From the NCBI RefSeq assembly GCF_045348435.1, contig NZ_CP157484.1, forward strand, positions 2,418,001 through 2,482,000: a stretch of DNA of 64,000 nucleotides, in the 5' to 3' direction. Both the position numbers and the translations under genes were made by a program. The notes under the pieces were generated by a model that saw nothing but the letters and a program-made list of their open reading frames with translations, was not told the origin of the DNA and searched no databases. Of this stretch, positions 18,161 to 26,012 are shown in pieces. The DNA comes from Alsobacter sp045348435. GTDB taxonomy: Bacteria > Pseudomonadota > Alphaproteobacteria > Rhizobiales > Beijerinckiaceae. Position 1 is the stretch's first letter. Each line of letters starts with the position of its first letter.

Positions 18161-19612
18161 TCAGCGATAGGTCACGGCGCGGCAGGCCTCGATGACCTCG
18201 GCCACCGTGGGAAGCGCGAGCTTCTCGAGATTGGCCGCGTAGGGCATCGGCACGTCCTTGCCGGTGATGCGCTTGACGGGAGCGTCCAGGTAGTCGAACG
18301 CCTTCTCCATGATCTGCGCCGAGATCTCGGCCCCGACGCCCGACTGGGGCCAGCCCTCTTCGACGGTGACGCAGCGCCCGGTCTTCATCACCGAGGCCAG
18401 AACCGTGTCGATGTCCATGGGACGGATGGTGCGCAGGTCGATCACCTCCGCGTAGATGTGCTTCTTGGCCAGTTCCTCGGCCGCCTTGAGGGCGTAGGTC
18501 ATGCCGATCGAGAAGGACACGATGGTGACGTCCTTGCCTGGCCGGGCGATCCGCGCCTTGCCGATCGGGATCACGTAGTCGTCCATCTTCGGCACGGGCG
18601 AAGACTGGCCGTAAAGGATCTCGTTTTCCAGGAACACGACCGGGTTGTTGTCCCGGATGGCGGCCTTGAGCAGGCCCTTGGCGTCGGCCGCGTTGGAGGG
18701 CGCGATCACCTTCAGGCCCGGCACCTGGCTGTACCAGGCCGTGTAATCCTGGCTGTGCTGGGCGGCGACGCGCGCCGCCGCGCCGTTGGGGCCGCGGAAC
18801 ACGATGGGGCAGCCCATCTGGCCGCCCGACATGTAGAGCGTCTTGGCGGCGGAGTTGATGATCTGGTCGATCGCCTGCATGGCGAAGTTGAAGGTCATGA
18901 ACTCCAGCACCGGCCGCAGGCCGGTCAGCGCCGCGCCGACGGCCACGCCCGTGAAGCCGTGTTCGGTGATCGGCGTGTCGATGACGCGCCGGGCCGAGAA
19001 CTCCTGCAGGAGGCCCTGGGTGATCTTGTAGGCGCCCTGGTACTCGGCGACCTCCTCGCCCATGACGAAGACCTTCTCGTCCCGGCGCATCTCCTCCGCC
19101 ATGGCGTCGCGGAGCGCCTCGCGCATGGTGGTGGAGACCATCTCGGTCCCGGCCGGGATCTCGCCGGACGCGTCATAGGCGCCCTGCGTCGGCGAGGCCG
19201 GCGCAGCCGGAACGGTCGCAGGCGCGCTCGCCTCGGGGGCGCGCTCCTCCTTGGGCGGAGCAGGCGTCTGCGCCGCCGCGGCGTCGACGGCGGCGTTCGC
19301 GCCCGCCGCATTGGCCTGCGCTGTCCCGGCGGAGGAGCCCCCGCCAGCGGCCGCGGCCGCCACGTCCTCGCCGTCCGCGGCCAGGATCGCGATCTTCTCG
19401 TTCACGGGGACATCGGCCGTGCCGGCCGGCACCAGGATCTTGGCCAGGACGCCCTCGTCCACCGCCTCGACCTCCATGGTGGCCTTGTCGGTCTCGATCT
19501 CGGCGATGATGTCGCCGGACTTGACCGGGTCGCCCTCGTTTTTGAGCCACTTGGCGAGGTTGCCCTTCTCCATGGTGGGAGACAGAGCCGGCATCAGGAT
19601 GTCGATCGGCAT
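18161..19612 (-). CDS. pdhB: Pyruvate dehydrogenase E1 beta subunit with N-terminal lipoyl domain
   Basis: Beta subunit of the thiamine-diphosphate E1 component, 483 aa. Unusually for the enzyme at large, but typical of alphaproteobacteria, it starts with a lipoyl domain (1-80, EIETDKATMEVEAVD) and an Ala-rich linker. The transketolase-like domain runs from about 155 to 483 (TTMREALRDAMAEEMRRD, VTVEEGWPQSGVG). The ATG at 19612 begins the conserved MPIDILMPALSPTM. The frame remains open up to 20170, but that is antisense-type composition over pdhA. The carried lipoyl domain adds an extra swinging arm to the complex. Confidence 0.97.
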   Translation of the reverse strand: MPIDILMPALSPTMEKGNLAKWLKNEGDPVKSGDIIAEIETDKATMEVEAVDEGVLAKILVPAGTADVPVNEKIAILAADGEDVAAAAAGGGSSAGTAQANAAGANAAVDAAAAQTPAPPKEERAPEASAPATVPAAPASPTQGAYDASGEIPAGTEMVSTTMREALRDAMAEEMRRDEKVFVMGEEVAEYQGAYKITQGLLQEFSARRVIDTPITEHGFTGVAVGAALTGLRPVLEFMTFNFAMQAIDQIINSAAKTLYMSGGQMGCPIVFRGPNGAAARVAAQHSQDYTAWYSQVPGLKVIAPSNAADAKGLLKAAIRDNNPVVFLENEILYGQSSPVPKMDDYVIPIGKARIARPGKDVTIVSFSIGMTYALKAAEELAKKHIYAEVIDLRTIRPMDIDTVLASVMKTGRCVTVEEGWPQSGVGAEISAQIMEKAFDYLDAPVKRITGKDVPMPYAANLEKLALPTVAEVIEACRAVTYR

Positions 19613-19692
19613 GGTCGGGCGATCCCCGTGAAAGTGGTGGTCGAGCGCTGGCGCAGCGCCGCCCCGGGGCGGCGCCTCGCGCGACGGCGGGA

Positions 19693-20754
19693 TTACTTGA
19701 GGATGTCGGTCCAGAGCTCGGCGACGTCCGGCTCGGGGTCGTTGGTGGCGAACTCGGCGGCCTCGTTGACGATCTCGCGGACCTTGCCGTCGATCGCCTT
19801 CAGCTCGTCCTCGGAGACCTTCCACTGGTCGAGGAGCCGCTTGCGCACCTGCTCGATGGGATCGCGCTCCTCGCGCATCTTCTGCACTTCGTCCTTGGAC
19901 CGGTACTTGGCCGGGTCGGACATCGAGTGGCCGCGATAGCGATAGGTCTGCATTTCCAGGATGTAGGGACCCTTGCCGTCCCGGCACCACTGGATGGAGC
20001 GCTGCGCGGCGGCGTAGACGGCCCGCACGTCCATGCCGTCGACCTGCTCGCCGGGGATGTTGAACGAGATGCCGCGCTTGGAGAAATCGGTCTGCGCGGA
20101 GGCGCGCGAGACGGAGGTGCCCATGGCGTAGCGGTTGTTCTCGATCACGTAGACGACGGGCAGCTTCCACAGCTCCGCCATGTTGAAGCTCTCATAGACC
20201 TGGCCCTGGTTGGCCGCGCCGTCGCCGAAATAGGTCAGCGAGACGTTGTCGTTCTGCCGGTACCGGTTGGCGAAGGCCAGGCCCGTGCCCAGCGAGACCT
20301 GCGCGCCGACGATGCCGTGCCCCCCATAGAAGTGCTTCTCGACGCTGAACATGTGCATCGAGCCGCCCTTGCCCTTGCTGAGGCCGCCGCGGCGGCCGGT
20401 CAGCTCGGCCATCACGCTCTTGGCCTCCATGCCGCAGGCCAGCATATGGCCGTGGTCGCGATAGCCCGTAATGACCTGGTCGCCCTGCTTCGTGGCCATC
20501 TGCATGCCGACCACGACGGCTTCCTGGCCGATATAGAGGTGGCAGAAGCCGCCGATGAGGCCCATGCCGTACATTTGGCCGGCCTTCTCCTCGAAACGGC
20601 GGATCAGCAGCATCTCGCGATAGGCCGTGAGCTCCTGCTCGCGGGTCAGTTCGGGGCCATCCTGGGGCTTTCCACGACCGGTCTTGCCGGCGGCCTGGGT
20701 CTTCGACGCGCCGAGTTTCGGCAGAGTCGTGCTCTTGCGGGCGGCGACCGCCAT
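19693..20754 (-). CDS. pdhA: Pyruvate dehydrogenase E1 alpha subunit
   Basis: Thiamine-diphosphate-binding alpha subunit of the pyruvate dehydrogenase complex, 353 aa. The ThDP/Mg motif is GDGAANQGQVYESFNMA. RRFEEKAGQMYGMGLIGGFCHLY and YRYRGHSMSDPAKYRS are the conserved substrate-channel and phosphorylation-loop regions of the family. An Ala/Lys-rich N-terminal extension of about 35 residues precedes the core. It is the first pdh gene; about 200 bp upstream, before ftsB, hold two palindromes that are candidate operators. Transcription likely continues through pdhB, pdhC and lpdA. Confidence 0.97.
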   Translation of the reverse strand: MAVAARKSTTLPKLGASKTQAAGKTGRGKPQDGPELTREQELTAYREMLLIRRFEEKAGQMYGMGLIGGFCHLYIGQEAVVVGMQMATKQGDQVITGYRDHGHMLACGMEAKSVMAELTGRRGGLSKGKGGSMHMFSVEKHFYGGHGIVGAQVSLGTGLAFANRYRQNDNVSLTYFGDGAANQGQVYESFNMAELWKLPVVYVIENNRYAMGTSVSRASAQTDFSKRGISFNIPGEQVDGMDVRAVYAAAQRSIQWCRDGKGPYILEMQTYRYRGHSMSDPAKYRSKDEVQKMREERDPIEQVRKRLLDQWKVSEDELKAIDGKVREIVNEAAEFATNDPEPDVAELWTDILK

Positions 20755-20853
20755 GGGCTCCTCCTTGTCGCCCCGTCGAGGGGGCCAATCAACAAGGCGA
20801 CATTAGCCGATGACGAACGTCTTTGCGAGAGGGCCCGCAACCCCTAGGCGAAT

Positions 20854-20867
20854 GCTTGTAGACAAGC
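20854..20867. promoter_or_regulatory. Palindrome upstream of pdhA (GntR-like operator candidate)
   Basis: GCTTGTAGACAAGC is a perfect 14-bp palindrome about 100 bp upstream of the pdhA start. Its core TTGTAGACAA fits the loose T-N-G-T...A-C-N-A pattern of FCD-type GntR regulators, to which the E. coli PdhR repressor belongs. The binding protein is not identified; assignment is inference. Confidence 0.4.
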
Positions 20868-20898
20868 CAAACCATTGTTCTAGCTTGCTTTTGCACGA

Positions 20899-20917
20899 TG
20901 AACTGAATTTCAGTTCA
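20899..20917. promoter_or_regulatory. Palindrome TGAACTGAA-T-TTCAGTTCA upstream of pdhA
   Basis: A perfect 9-bp inverted repeat with a 1-bp centre in an AT-richer segment between ftsB and pdhA. Size and symmetry suit a TetR-type or similar dimeric regulator. It lies about 145 bp before the pdhA start and 40 bp after the ftsB stop. Confidence 0.5.
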
Positions 20918-20955
20918 CGCATGAAAAAACGGGCATACATCGATGCTGCACTGCG

Positions 20956-21288
20956 TCATGGAACGGACGCGGCGACCGCTCCGGTCATGACCACCACGTC
21001 GTTCTTGTGCAGCCGATTCAGCATGGCGCGGGAGCGCTCGTCGAGCAGATCACGGTCGATGCTCGCCGGCCGCAGCATGGCCACGCGCCGGTCCCAACTG
21101 GCGTGCTCGTCCTGCAATTCGCCCAACTCGCCCTCGAGCGCGCGGATCTGCGCCTTCAGAGCCATCTTGGTCTCGATGCCGCGGTTTCCATGCTGCGCAT
21201 GGTAGACGAAATAGGAGACGACCAGACCCGACGTCACATAGAGCGCGAGCGGAATCAGGAAGGCGCGGAGGCGATAACGGACGACCAT
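20956..21288 (-). CDS. ftsB: Septum formation initiator FtsB/DivIC-like
   Basis: Bitopic divisome protein, 110 aa: a short cytoplasmic N-terminus, one membrane helix (about residues 8-28, FLIPLALYVTSGLVVSYFVY) and a periplasmic coiled coil (about 38-70, MALKAQIRALEGELGELQDE). The coiled coil is expected to pair with FtsL and FtsQ-type partners in cell division. Position upstream of pdhA is conserved in alphaproteobacteria, although there it usually follows eno directly. Here the glycosyltransferase gene intervenes with a 34-bp gap. Confidence 0.9.
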   Translation of the reverse strand: MVVRYRLRAFLIPLALYVTSGLVVSYFVYHAQHGNRGIETKMALKAQIRALEGELGELQDEHASWDRRVAMLRPASIDRDLLDERSRAMLNRLHKNDVVVMTGAVAASVP

Positions 21289-21322
21289 GAGCCGATGGTC
21301 GGCGAACTTGGTTTCGAGGCGG

Positions 21323-22810
21323 TTAACGTCCCGGATCCGCTGGCTGCTCCGGTGTCCGGCGCAGGTTGACGAGCCCGCGCTGCGGGTCGAACCGCAGCGG
21401 CAGGCGGCGGGTCGCCTCGGGCGTCGGAGCGTCAGGCGAGATGACGATCCGCTTTCTCAGCTGCGCCGTGGGGAAGTCGCGCACCGGAACGAAGTCCAGC
21501 AGGGCGGGAAAGTCGCGGTCCGCCAGGACATGCGTCACGCCCGCCGGAATCGCCGGTTGCACGCCGATCAGCGGGAAATCCAGGAGAGGCGCATCGAGGT
21601 GCAGCCCGTAATAGGCGGGCGTGTTGTAGACGCCGGTCCACGCCAGCGCCAGAGCCTTGAAATCCGAGTCCAGCCGCGCGATCCGGAAGGCGGCGTTGGC
21701 GTCCCGATAGCGCTGCCCCCGCTGCCCCGCCTCCGGCGATGCGGCGTCCCACGCCAGGACGGCGATCGAGGCGGCGACCATCCCGGCCAGCATGACCCGC
21801 GTCACGCTGGCCATCCGCACGGCCGCGACCGCAAAGGCGGCGGCGATGAGCGGATGCGCCGCGAAGATGAAGCGCGGCTCCTTGTGTCCGATGCCAAGAT
21901 GCACGCCGACCACGAGCGCGGCGCAGGCCAGCGGCGGCCAGGCGCTCCGCCACTGCAGCGCGGCCACGACGGCGAGCGGCCCGCTCACGCCCAGAGCGAT
22001 GACGTAGACGCTCGGACCCTGGCGTCCGAAGAAGTCCGCCACTCCCAGTCCCAGGTTGTACCAGACGAGATTGACGGAGGATGCGAAGGGCGCTCCCCAC
22101 GTCAACCAGTCGAGCGCGCCGAAGGCCGCCACGGTCACGGCGCCGGCGAGCGTCGGCGCGAGGGCTGCGCGCCAGCCGCCGGGACCGCGCAGGACCATCC
22201 AGAACGGCGCGATCAGGGCCGGCGCGTAATGGACGCGAAGGCCGACCGCCACGCCAGCCAGCACGCCTGCCAGGATGGCCTCGCGTCGCGACGACTCCAG
22301 GCTGAGCGCGAGCGCCCCCACCAGCGCGTAACCGCCCCAGACTTCCGGCGTGATCTTTTGAGCCGCGTACACGCACGCCGGCGAGAGCGCCACCGCGAGA
22401 GCGGCGATCAACCCCGCCTCGGCGCCGGCGAGCGCCGAGGCCAGTCGGCGAACGGACGCCACCAGGGTGAGCGACATCAGGATCGCCGCTCCCGTGACGA
22501 TGGGCTGATACGCCTCGGGGCGGCCAAGCCCCACCGCGTCGAGCGCCCAGAGCAGACCGCCCACGGCGCCCGGGAGGGCCCAGTTGCGGGCGCCCCACTC
22601 GAACTCCCACGGCGTGAAGCCGTAGTTGAAGGCGAGCCTGTGCGCCTGTTCGAGGACCTGAAAGACCTCGTCGGGATAGAAGGTCGGATCGGGCGCGGTC
22701 GCCGCCAGGATCCTGAGCGCCAAGGCCAGGACGAGGATGACGGCTGGCGCGGCGGACCCGATCCCGGTCCCGACGCCGCCGCGTTCCTCCAAAGCCCTGA
22801 CCACAGCCAT
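21323..22810 (-). CDS. GT22-like polytopic glycosyltransferase (ALG9/PIG-B-type motifs)
   Basis: Polytopic membrane glycosyltransferase of GT-C fold, 495 aa, with about ten hydrophobic segments. Its signature motifs resemble the GT22 mannosyltransferases (eukaryotic ALG9/ALG12/PIG-B) more than ordinary bacterial GT39. They are FYPDEVFQVLEQAH (about 44-57, catalytic PDE loop after helix 1), FEWGARNWALPG, and HKEPRF at 309-314, the GT22 hallmark HKE.RF. It probably uses a polyprenyl-phosphate sugar donor outside the membrane; acceptor unknown. The ATG at 22810 follows GAGGAG. It lies between eno and ftsB, with gaps of 65 and 34 bp. Confidence 0.78.
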   Translation of the reverse strand: MAVVRALEERGGVGTGIGSAAPAVILVLALALRILAATAPDPTFYPDEVFQVLEQAHRLAFNYGFTPWEFEWGARNWALPGAVGGLLWALDAVGLGRPEAYQPIVTGAAILMSLTLVASVRRLASALAGAEAGLIAALAVALSPACVYAAQKITPEVWGGYALVGALALSLESSRREAILAGVLAGVAVGLRVHYAPALIAPFWMVLRGPGGWRAALAPTLAGAVTVAAFGALDWLTWGAPFASSVNLVWYNLGLGVADFFGRQGPSVYVIALGVSGPLAVVAALQWRSAWPPLACAALVVGVHLGIGHKEPRFIFAAHPLIAAAFAVAAVRMASVTRVMLAGMVAASIAVLAWDAASPEAGQRGQRYRDANAAFRIARLDSDFKALALAWTGVYNTPAYYGLHLDAPLLDFPLIGVQPAIPAGVTHVLADRDFPALLDFVPVRDFPTAQLRKRIVISPDAPTPEATRRLPLRFDPQRGLVNLRRTPEQPADPGR

Positions 22811-22875
22811 CGCGCTCCTCTTCCAACCGGGAGGAGAGCCTAAGACGCGCCGATTAAAATTGACTGATGGTAAGC

Positions 22876-24162
22876 TTACGCCCTGAGCGCCTTCAGCGCG
22901 TCGCGCCCGGCGTACCGGGCCTGCGCGCCGAGCTCCTCCTCGATCCGGATGAGCTGATTGTACTTGGCCAGCCGGTCGGACCGCGCCAGCGAACCGGTCT
23001 TGATCTGCCCGCAATTCGTCGCCACCGCCAGGTCGGCGATGGTGGCGTCCTCGGTTTCGCCGGAGCGGTGCGACATCACCGCCGTGTAGCCGGCGCGCTG
23101 GGCCATCTCGACGGCCGCGAGCGTTTCGGTGAGCGAGCCGATCTGGTTGACCTTGACCAGGATGGAGTTGCCCACGCCCTTGCGGATGCCGTCCGACAGC
23201 CGCGTCACATTGGTGACGAACAGGTCGTCGCCGACGAGCTGGCACGAGCCGCCGGCGAGGTCCGTCAGGATCTTCCACCCCTCCCAGTCGTCCTCCGACA
23301 TGCCGTCCTCGATCGAGGCGATCGGGTACTGGCTGGCGAGCTTGGCGAGATACTCCGCCTGCTCCTGGATCGAGCGCACCTTGCCCTCGCCCTCGTAATG
23401 ATAGGCGCCGTCCTTGAAGAACTCCGTGGCGGCGCAGTCCAGCGCGATCATCATGTCCTGGCCGGCCTTGAAGCCGGCCTTGCCGATCGACTCCATGACG
23501 AAGTCGAGCGCCGCCTCCGCCGACGGCAGGTTGGGCGCGAAGCCGCCTTCGTCGCCCACATTGGTGTTGTGGCCGGCCTTCTTCAGCGCGCCCTTGAGCG
23601 TGTGGAACACTTCCGCGCCCATGCGGACCGCCTCGGCCAGCGACGGGGCGCCGACGGGCATCACCATGAATTCCTGGAAGTCGATGGGGTTGTCGGCATG
23701 GGCGCCGCCATTGACGATGTTCATCATCGGCACGGGCAGCACGCGCGCGGAGGTTCCGCCCACATAGCGGTAGAGCGGCAAAGCGCTGGCGTCGGCGGCG
23801 GCCTTGGCGACCGCGAGCGACACGCCCAGGATGGCGTTGGCGCCGAGGCGGCTCTTGTTCGGCGTGCCGTCGAGGCCGATCATGGTCTCGTCGATCTTGA
23901 CCTGGTCCTCGGCGTCCATGCCGCCGATCGCGTCGAAGATCTCGCGGTTGACGCTGTCGACCGCCTTCAGCACGCCCTTGCCCATGTAGCGGGCCTTGTC
24001 CCCGTCGCGCAGCTCGACCGCCTCATGCGCGCCCGTGGAGGCGCCGGACGGCACGGCGGCGCGGCCCATGGACCCGTCTTCGAGCACCACGTCGACCTCG
24101 ACGGTCGGATTGCCGCGGCTGTCCAGGATCTCGCGGGCGATGACGTCGACGATGGCGGTCAT
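22876..24162 (-). CDS. eno: Enolase
   Basis: Glycolytic enolase, 428 aa, converting 2-phosphoglycerate to phosphoenolpyruvate and a usual RNA degradosome component. It has IVDVIAREILDSRGNPTVEVDV at the N-terminus, the loop PSGASTGAHEA, metal ligands in IALDCAATEF and SIEDGMSEDDW, the catalytic Lys in LVKVNQIGS, and SHRSGETEDATIADL. Full family length. It heads the eno / GT22-like / ftsB / pdh line of genes on the minus strand and diverges from queF across 171 bp that should hold both promoters. Confidence 0.98.
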   Translation of the reverse strand: MTAIVDVIAREILDSRGNPTVEVDVVLEDGSMGRAAVPSGASTGAHEAVELRDGDKARYMGKGVLKAVDSVNREIFDAIGGMDAEDQVKIDETMIGLDGTPNKSRLGANAILGVSLAVAKAAADASALPLYRYVGGTSARVLPVPMMNIVNGGAHADNPIDFQEFMVMPVGAPSLAEAVRMGAEVFHTLKGALKKAGHNTNVGDEGGFAPNLPSAEAALDFVMESIGKAGFKAGQDMMIALDCAATEFFKDGAYHYEGEGKVRSIQEQAEYLAKLASQYPIASIEDGMSEDDWEGWKILTDLAGGSCQLVGDDLFVTNVTRLSDGIRKGVGNSILVKVNQIGSLTETLAAVEMAQRAGYTAVMSHRSGETEDATIADLAVATNCGQIKTGSLARSDRLAKYNQLIRIEEELGAQARYAGRDALKALRA

Positions 24163-24333
24163 AAAATCCTCCTGAGGTCGGCCGCGGGGCTCGGCGGCGC
24201 GGGCTTCCCGGCGGCTTTTAAGCCAAGCTGGCCCGGACGCAAGACGAAGCGGCGGCCTGCGCCTCGACCCGTCGCGGGAAAAGCGCTAAGCCGCGCCCCA
24301 TCGGCGCGGAGCGCCCCTCTCGGACCGTGACCC

Positions 24334-24783
24334 ATGACCCTCGAAACCACCCAGCTCGGAAAGCCGACGCCCCTGCCCTCCTCGCCGGACGAGGCCGTGC
24401 TCGACAGGGTTCCCAACCCGCATCCCGGGACCCTCTATCTCGCCCGCTTCACCATGCCGGAATTCACGTCGATCTGCCCCGTCACCGGCCAGCCGGATTT
24501 CGGCATCCTGGTGATCGACTACGCGCCGCGCGACTGGCTGGTGGAATCGAAGTCGCTCAAGCTCTACCTCAACAGCTTCCGCAACCACGGCGCCTTCCAT
24601 GAGGACTGCACCGTCGGGGTAGGCAAGCGCCTGGCGGAGCTGCTCGATCCAGTCTGGCTGCGCATCGGCGGCTATTGGTACCCGCGCGGCGGCATGCCGA
24701 TCGACGTCTTCTGGCAGACCGACGCTCCCCCGACCGGCCTGTGGCTCCCCGACCAGGGCGTGCCTCCCTATCGGGGGCGGTGA
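24334..24783 (+). CDS. queF: NADPH-dependent 7-cyano-7-deazaguanine reductase
   Basis: Queuosine biosynthesis enzyme, 149 aa, reducing preQ0 nitrile to preQ1 amine. It is of the short, unimodular T-fold type. The catalytic Cys is C48 in EFTSICPVTGQPDF with the nearby D55, and the QueF signature ESKSLKLYLNSFRN is at 71-84. HEDCTVGVGKRL supplies further substrate contacts. It stands alone, diverging from eno and converging on kdsA with a 19-bp gap. Confidence 0.96.
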   Translation: MTLETTQLGKPTPLPSSPDEAVLDRVPNPHPGTLYLARFTMPEFTSICPVTGQPDFGILVIDYAPRDWLVESKSLKLYLNSFRNHGAFHEDCTVGVGKRLAELLDPVWLRIGGYWYPRGGMPIDVFWQTDAPPTGLWLPDQGVPPYRGR

Positions 24784-24802
24784 AGGCGGCCTGCCCTGGC
24801 CG

Positions 24803-25645
24803 TCAGGCCCGCTTCGCCAGCCGGTCGAACGCCATCAGCGTCTCCAGCAGCTCCGGCATCTCGCGAAGCGGGACCATGTTGGGGCCGTCCGAGGGGGCCC
24901 GGTCCGGCTGCTCGTGCGTCTCGATGAACACGCCCGCGACGCCGACGGCCACCGCCGCCCGCGACAGCACGGGCACGAATTCGCGCTGGCCGCCCGACGA
25001 GGTCCCCTGGCCGCCCGGCTGCTGCACGGAGTGGGTGGCGTCGAAGATGACCGGCGCGCCGGTCCGCGCCATGATCGGCAGCGCCCGCATGTCGGTGACC
25101 AGCGTGTTGTAGCCGAAGGAGACGCCGCGCTCCGTCACCATGACCTTGGCGTTGCCGGCGCCCGTCACCTTGGCGACGACGTTGGCCATGTCCCAGGGCG
25201 CGAGGAACTGGCCCTTCTTCACGTTGACGACCGCGCCGGTCTGCGCCGCCGCCACGAGGAGGTCGGTCTGGCGGCACAGGAAGGCCGGGATCTGCAGCAC
25301 GTCGACGACCTCCGCCACCGGCGCGCACTGCCCGGCCTCGTGGACGTCCGTCAGCACGGGCACGCCGAGGCGCTCCTTGATGTCGGCGAAGGCCCGCAAG
25401 GCGGCCTCCAGCCCCACCCCGCGCTCCCCGCTGAGGGAGGTGCGGTTGGCCTTGTCGAAGCTCGTCTTGAACACGAAGGGCAGCCCGAGCTTGCCGGCGA
25501 TCTCCTTCAGCGCCGTCGCCATCTCGAGCGCGTGGCCGCGGCTCTCCATCGCGCAGGGCCCGGCGATGAGGGCGAGAGGCAGGGCGTTGCCGAAACGCAC
25601 AGCCCCTGCGGCGACGACGGTTTGGGGCGACGGCTTCTCGGTCAT
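24803..25645 (-). CDS. kdsA: 3-deoxy-D-manno-octulosonate 8-phosphate synthase
   Basis: KDO8P synthase, 280 aa, condensing arabinose 5-phosphate and phosphoenolpyruvate for the lipopolysaccharide inner core. LIAGPCAMESRGHALE has Cys at residue 31, the metal-ligand position, which marks the metal-dependent class; the metal-independent class has Asn there. KTSFDKANRTS, TDVHEAGQ and DATHSVQQPGG are conserved active-site segments. It lies 45 bp downstream of a cytochrome c gene and near der in the same direction. Confidence 0.96.
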   Translation of the reverse strand: MTEKPSPQTVVAAGAVRFGNALPLALIAGPCAMESRGHALEMATALKEIAGKLGLPFVFKTSFDKANRTSLSGERGVGLEAALRAFADIKERLGVPVLTDVHEAGQCAPVAEVVDVLQIPAFLCRQTDLLVAAAQTGAVVNVKKGQFLAPWDMANVVAKVTGAGNAKVMVTERGVSFGYNTLVTDMRALPIMARTGAPVIFDATHSVQQPGGQGTSSGGQREFVPVLSRAAVAVGVAGVFIETHEQPDRAPSDGPNMVPLREMPELLETLMAFDRLAKRA

Positions 25646-25690
25646 GGCGGGCTCTCTGGGTTCTCGACGGGTGGGCGCCGGGTCGGCCGG

Positions 25691-26005
25691 TCAGGACCGG
25701 GGCAGCGCGGCGTAGTAGGCGGCCAGCGCCTCGAAGTCCTGCTCGGTCATGTGGCGGGACATGTAGCGCATCTCCTTGTGCTTGCGCGCCCCGGTCCGGA
25801 ACGCGCGCAGCTGGTTCAGGAGATAGGCCTCGTTCTGTCCCGCCAGATGCGGGACCTCGACGTCCCTGGCGATGCCGTCCACGCCGTGGCACGGCGCGCA
25901 GGCGTCGACCTGGACGGGCGCGCGCCGCACCTGCTGGGCCTGAGCCGGCGCCGACGCAAGCGCCGCGGCCGATAGCGTCAGCATCAGGAGGCGCGCGGCT
26001 CGCAT
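25691..26005 (-). CDS. Periplasmic class I c-type cytochrome
   Basis: A 104-aa secreted cytochrome c. A signal peptide covers residues 1-23 (hydrophobic LLMLTLSAAALASA, cleavage after AQA). The heme motif CAPCH at 36-40 and the following HLAGQNEAYLLNQLRAFRTG match the cytochrome c553/c4-like family; the Met of YMSRHM is the likely axial ligand. It could shuttle electrons in the periplasm; the partner is not evident. It starts 7 bp downstream of the der stop, so the two may be cotranscribed. Confidence 0.9.
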   Translation of the reverse strand: MRAARLLMLTLSAAALASAPAQAQQVRRAPVQVDACAPCHGVDGIARDVEVPHLAGQNEAYLLNQLRAFRTGARKHKEMRYMSRHMTEQDFEALAAYYAALPRS

Positions 26006-26012
26006 GATCGGC

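Noticed and set aside
16769..19939. 1056-codon plus-strand open frame
   Set aside because: It lies opposite pdhC and pdhB and has low-complexity Arg/Gly/His/Leu composition; the pdh genes are certain.
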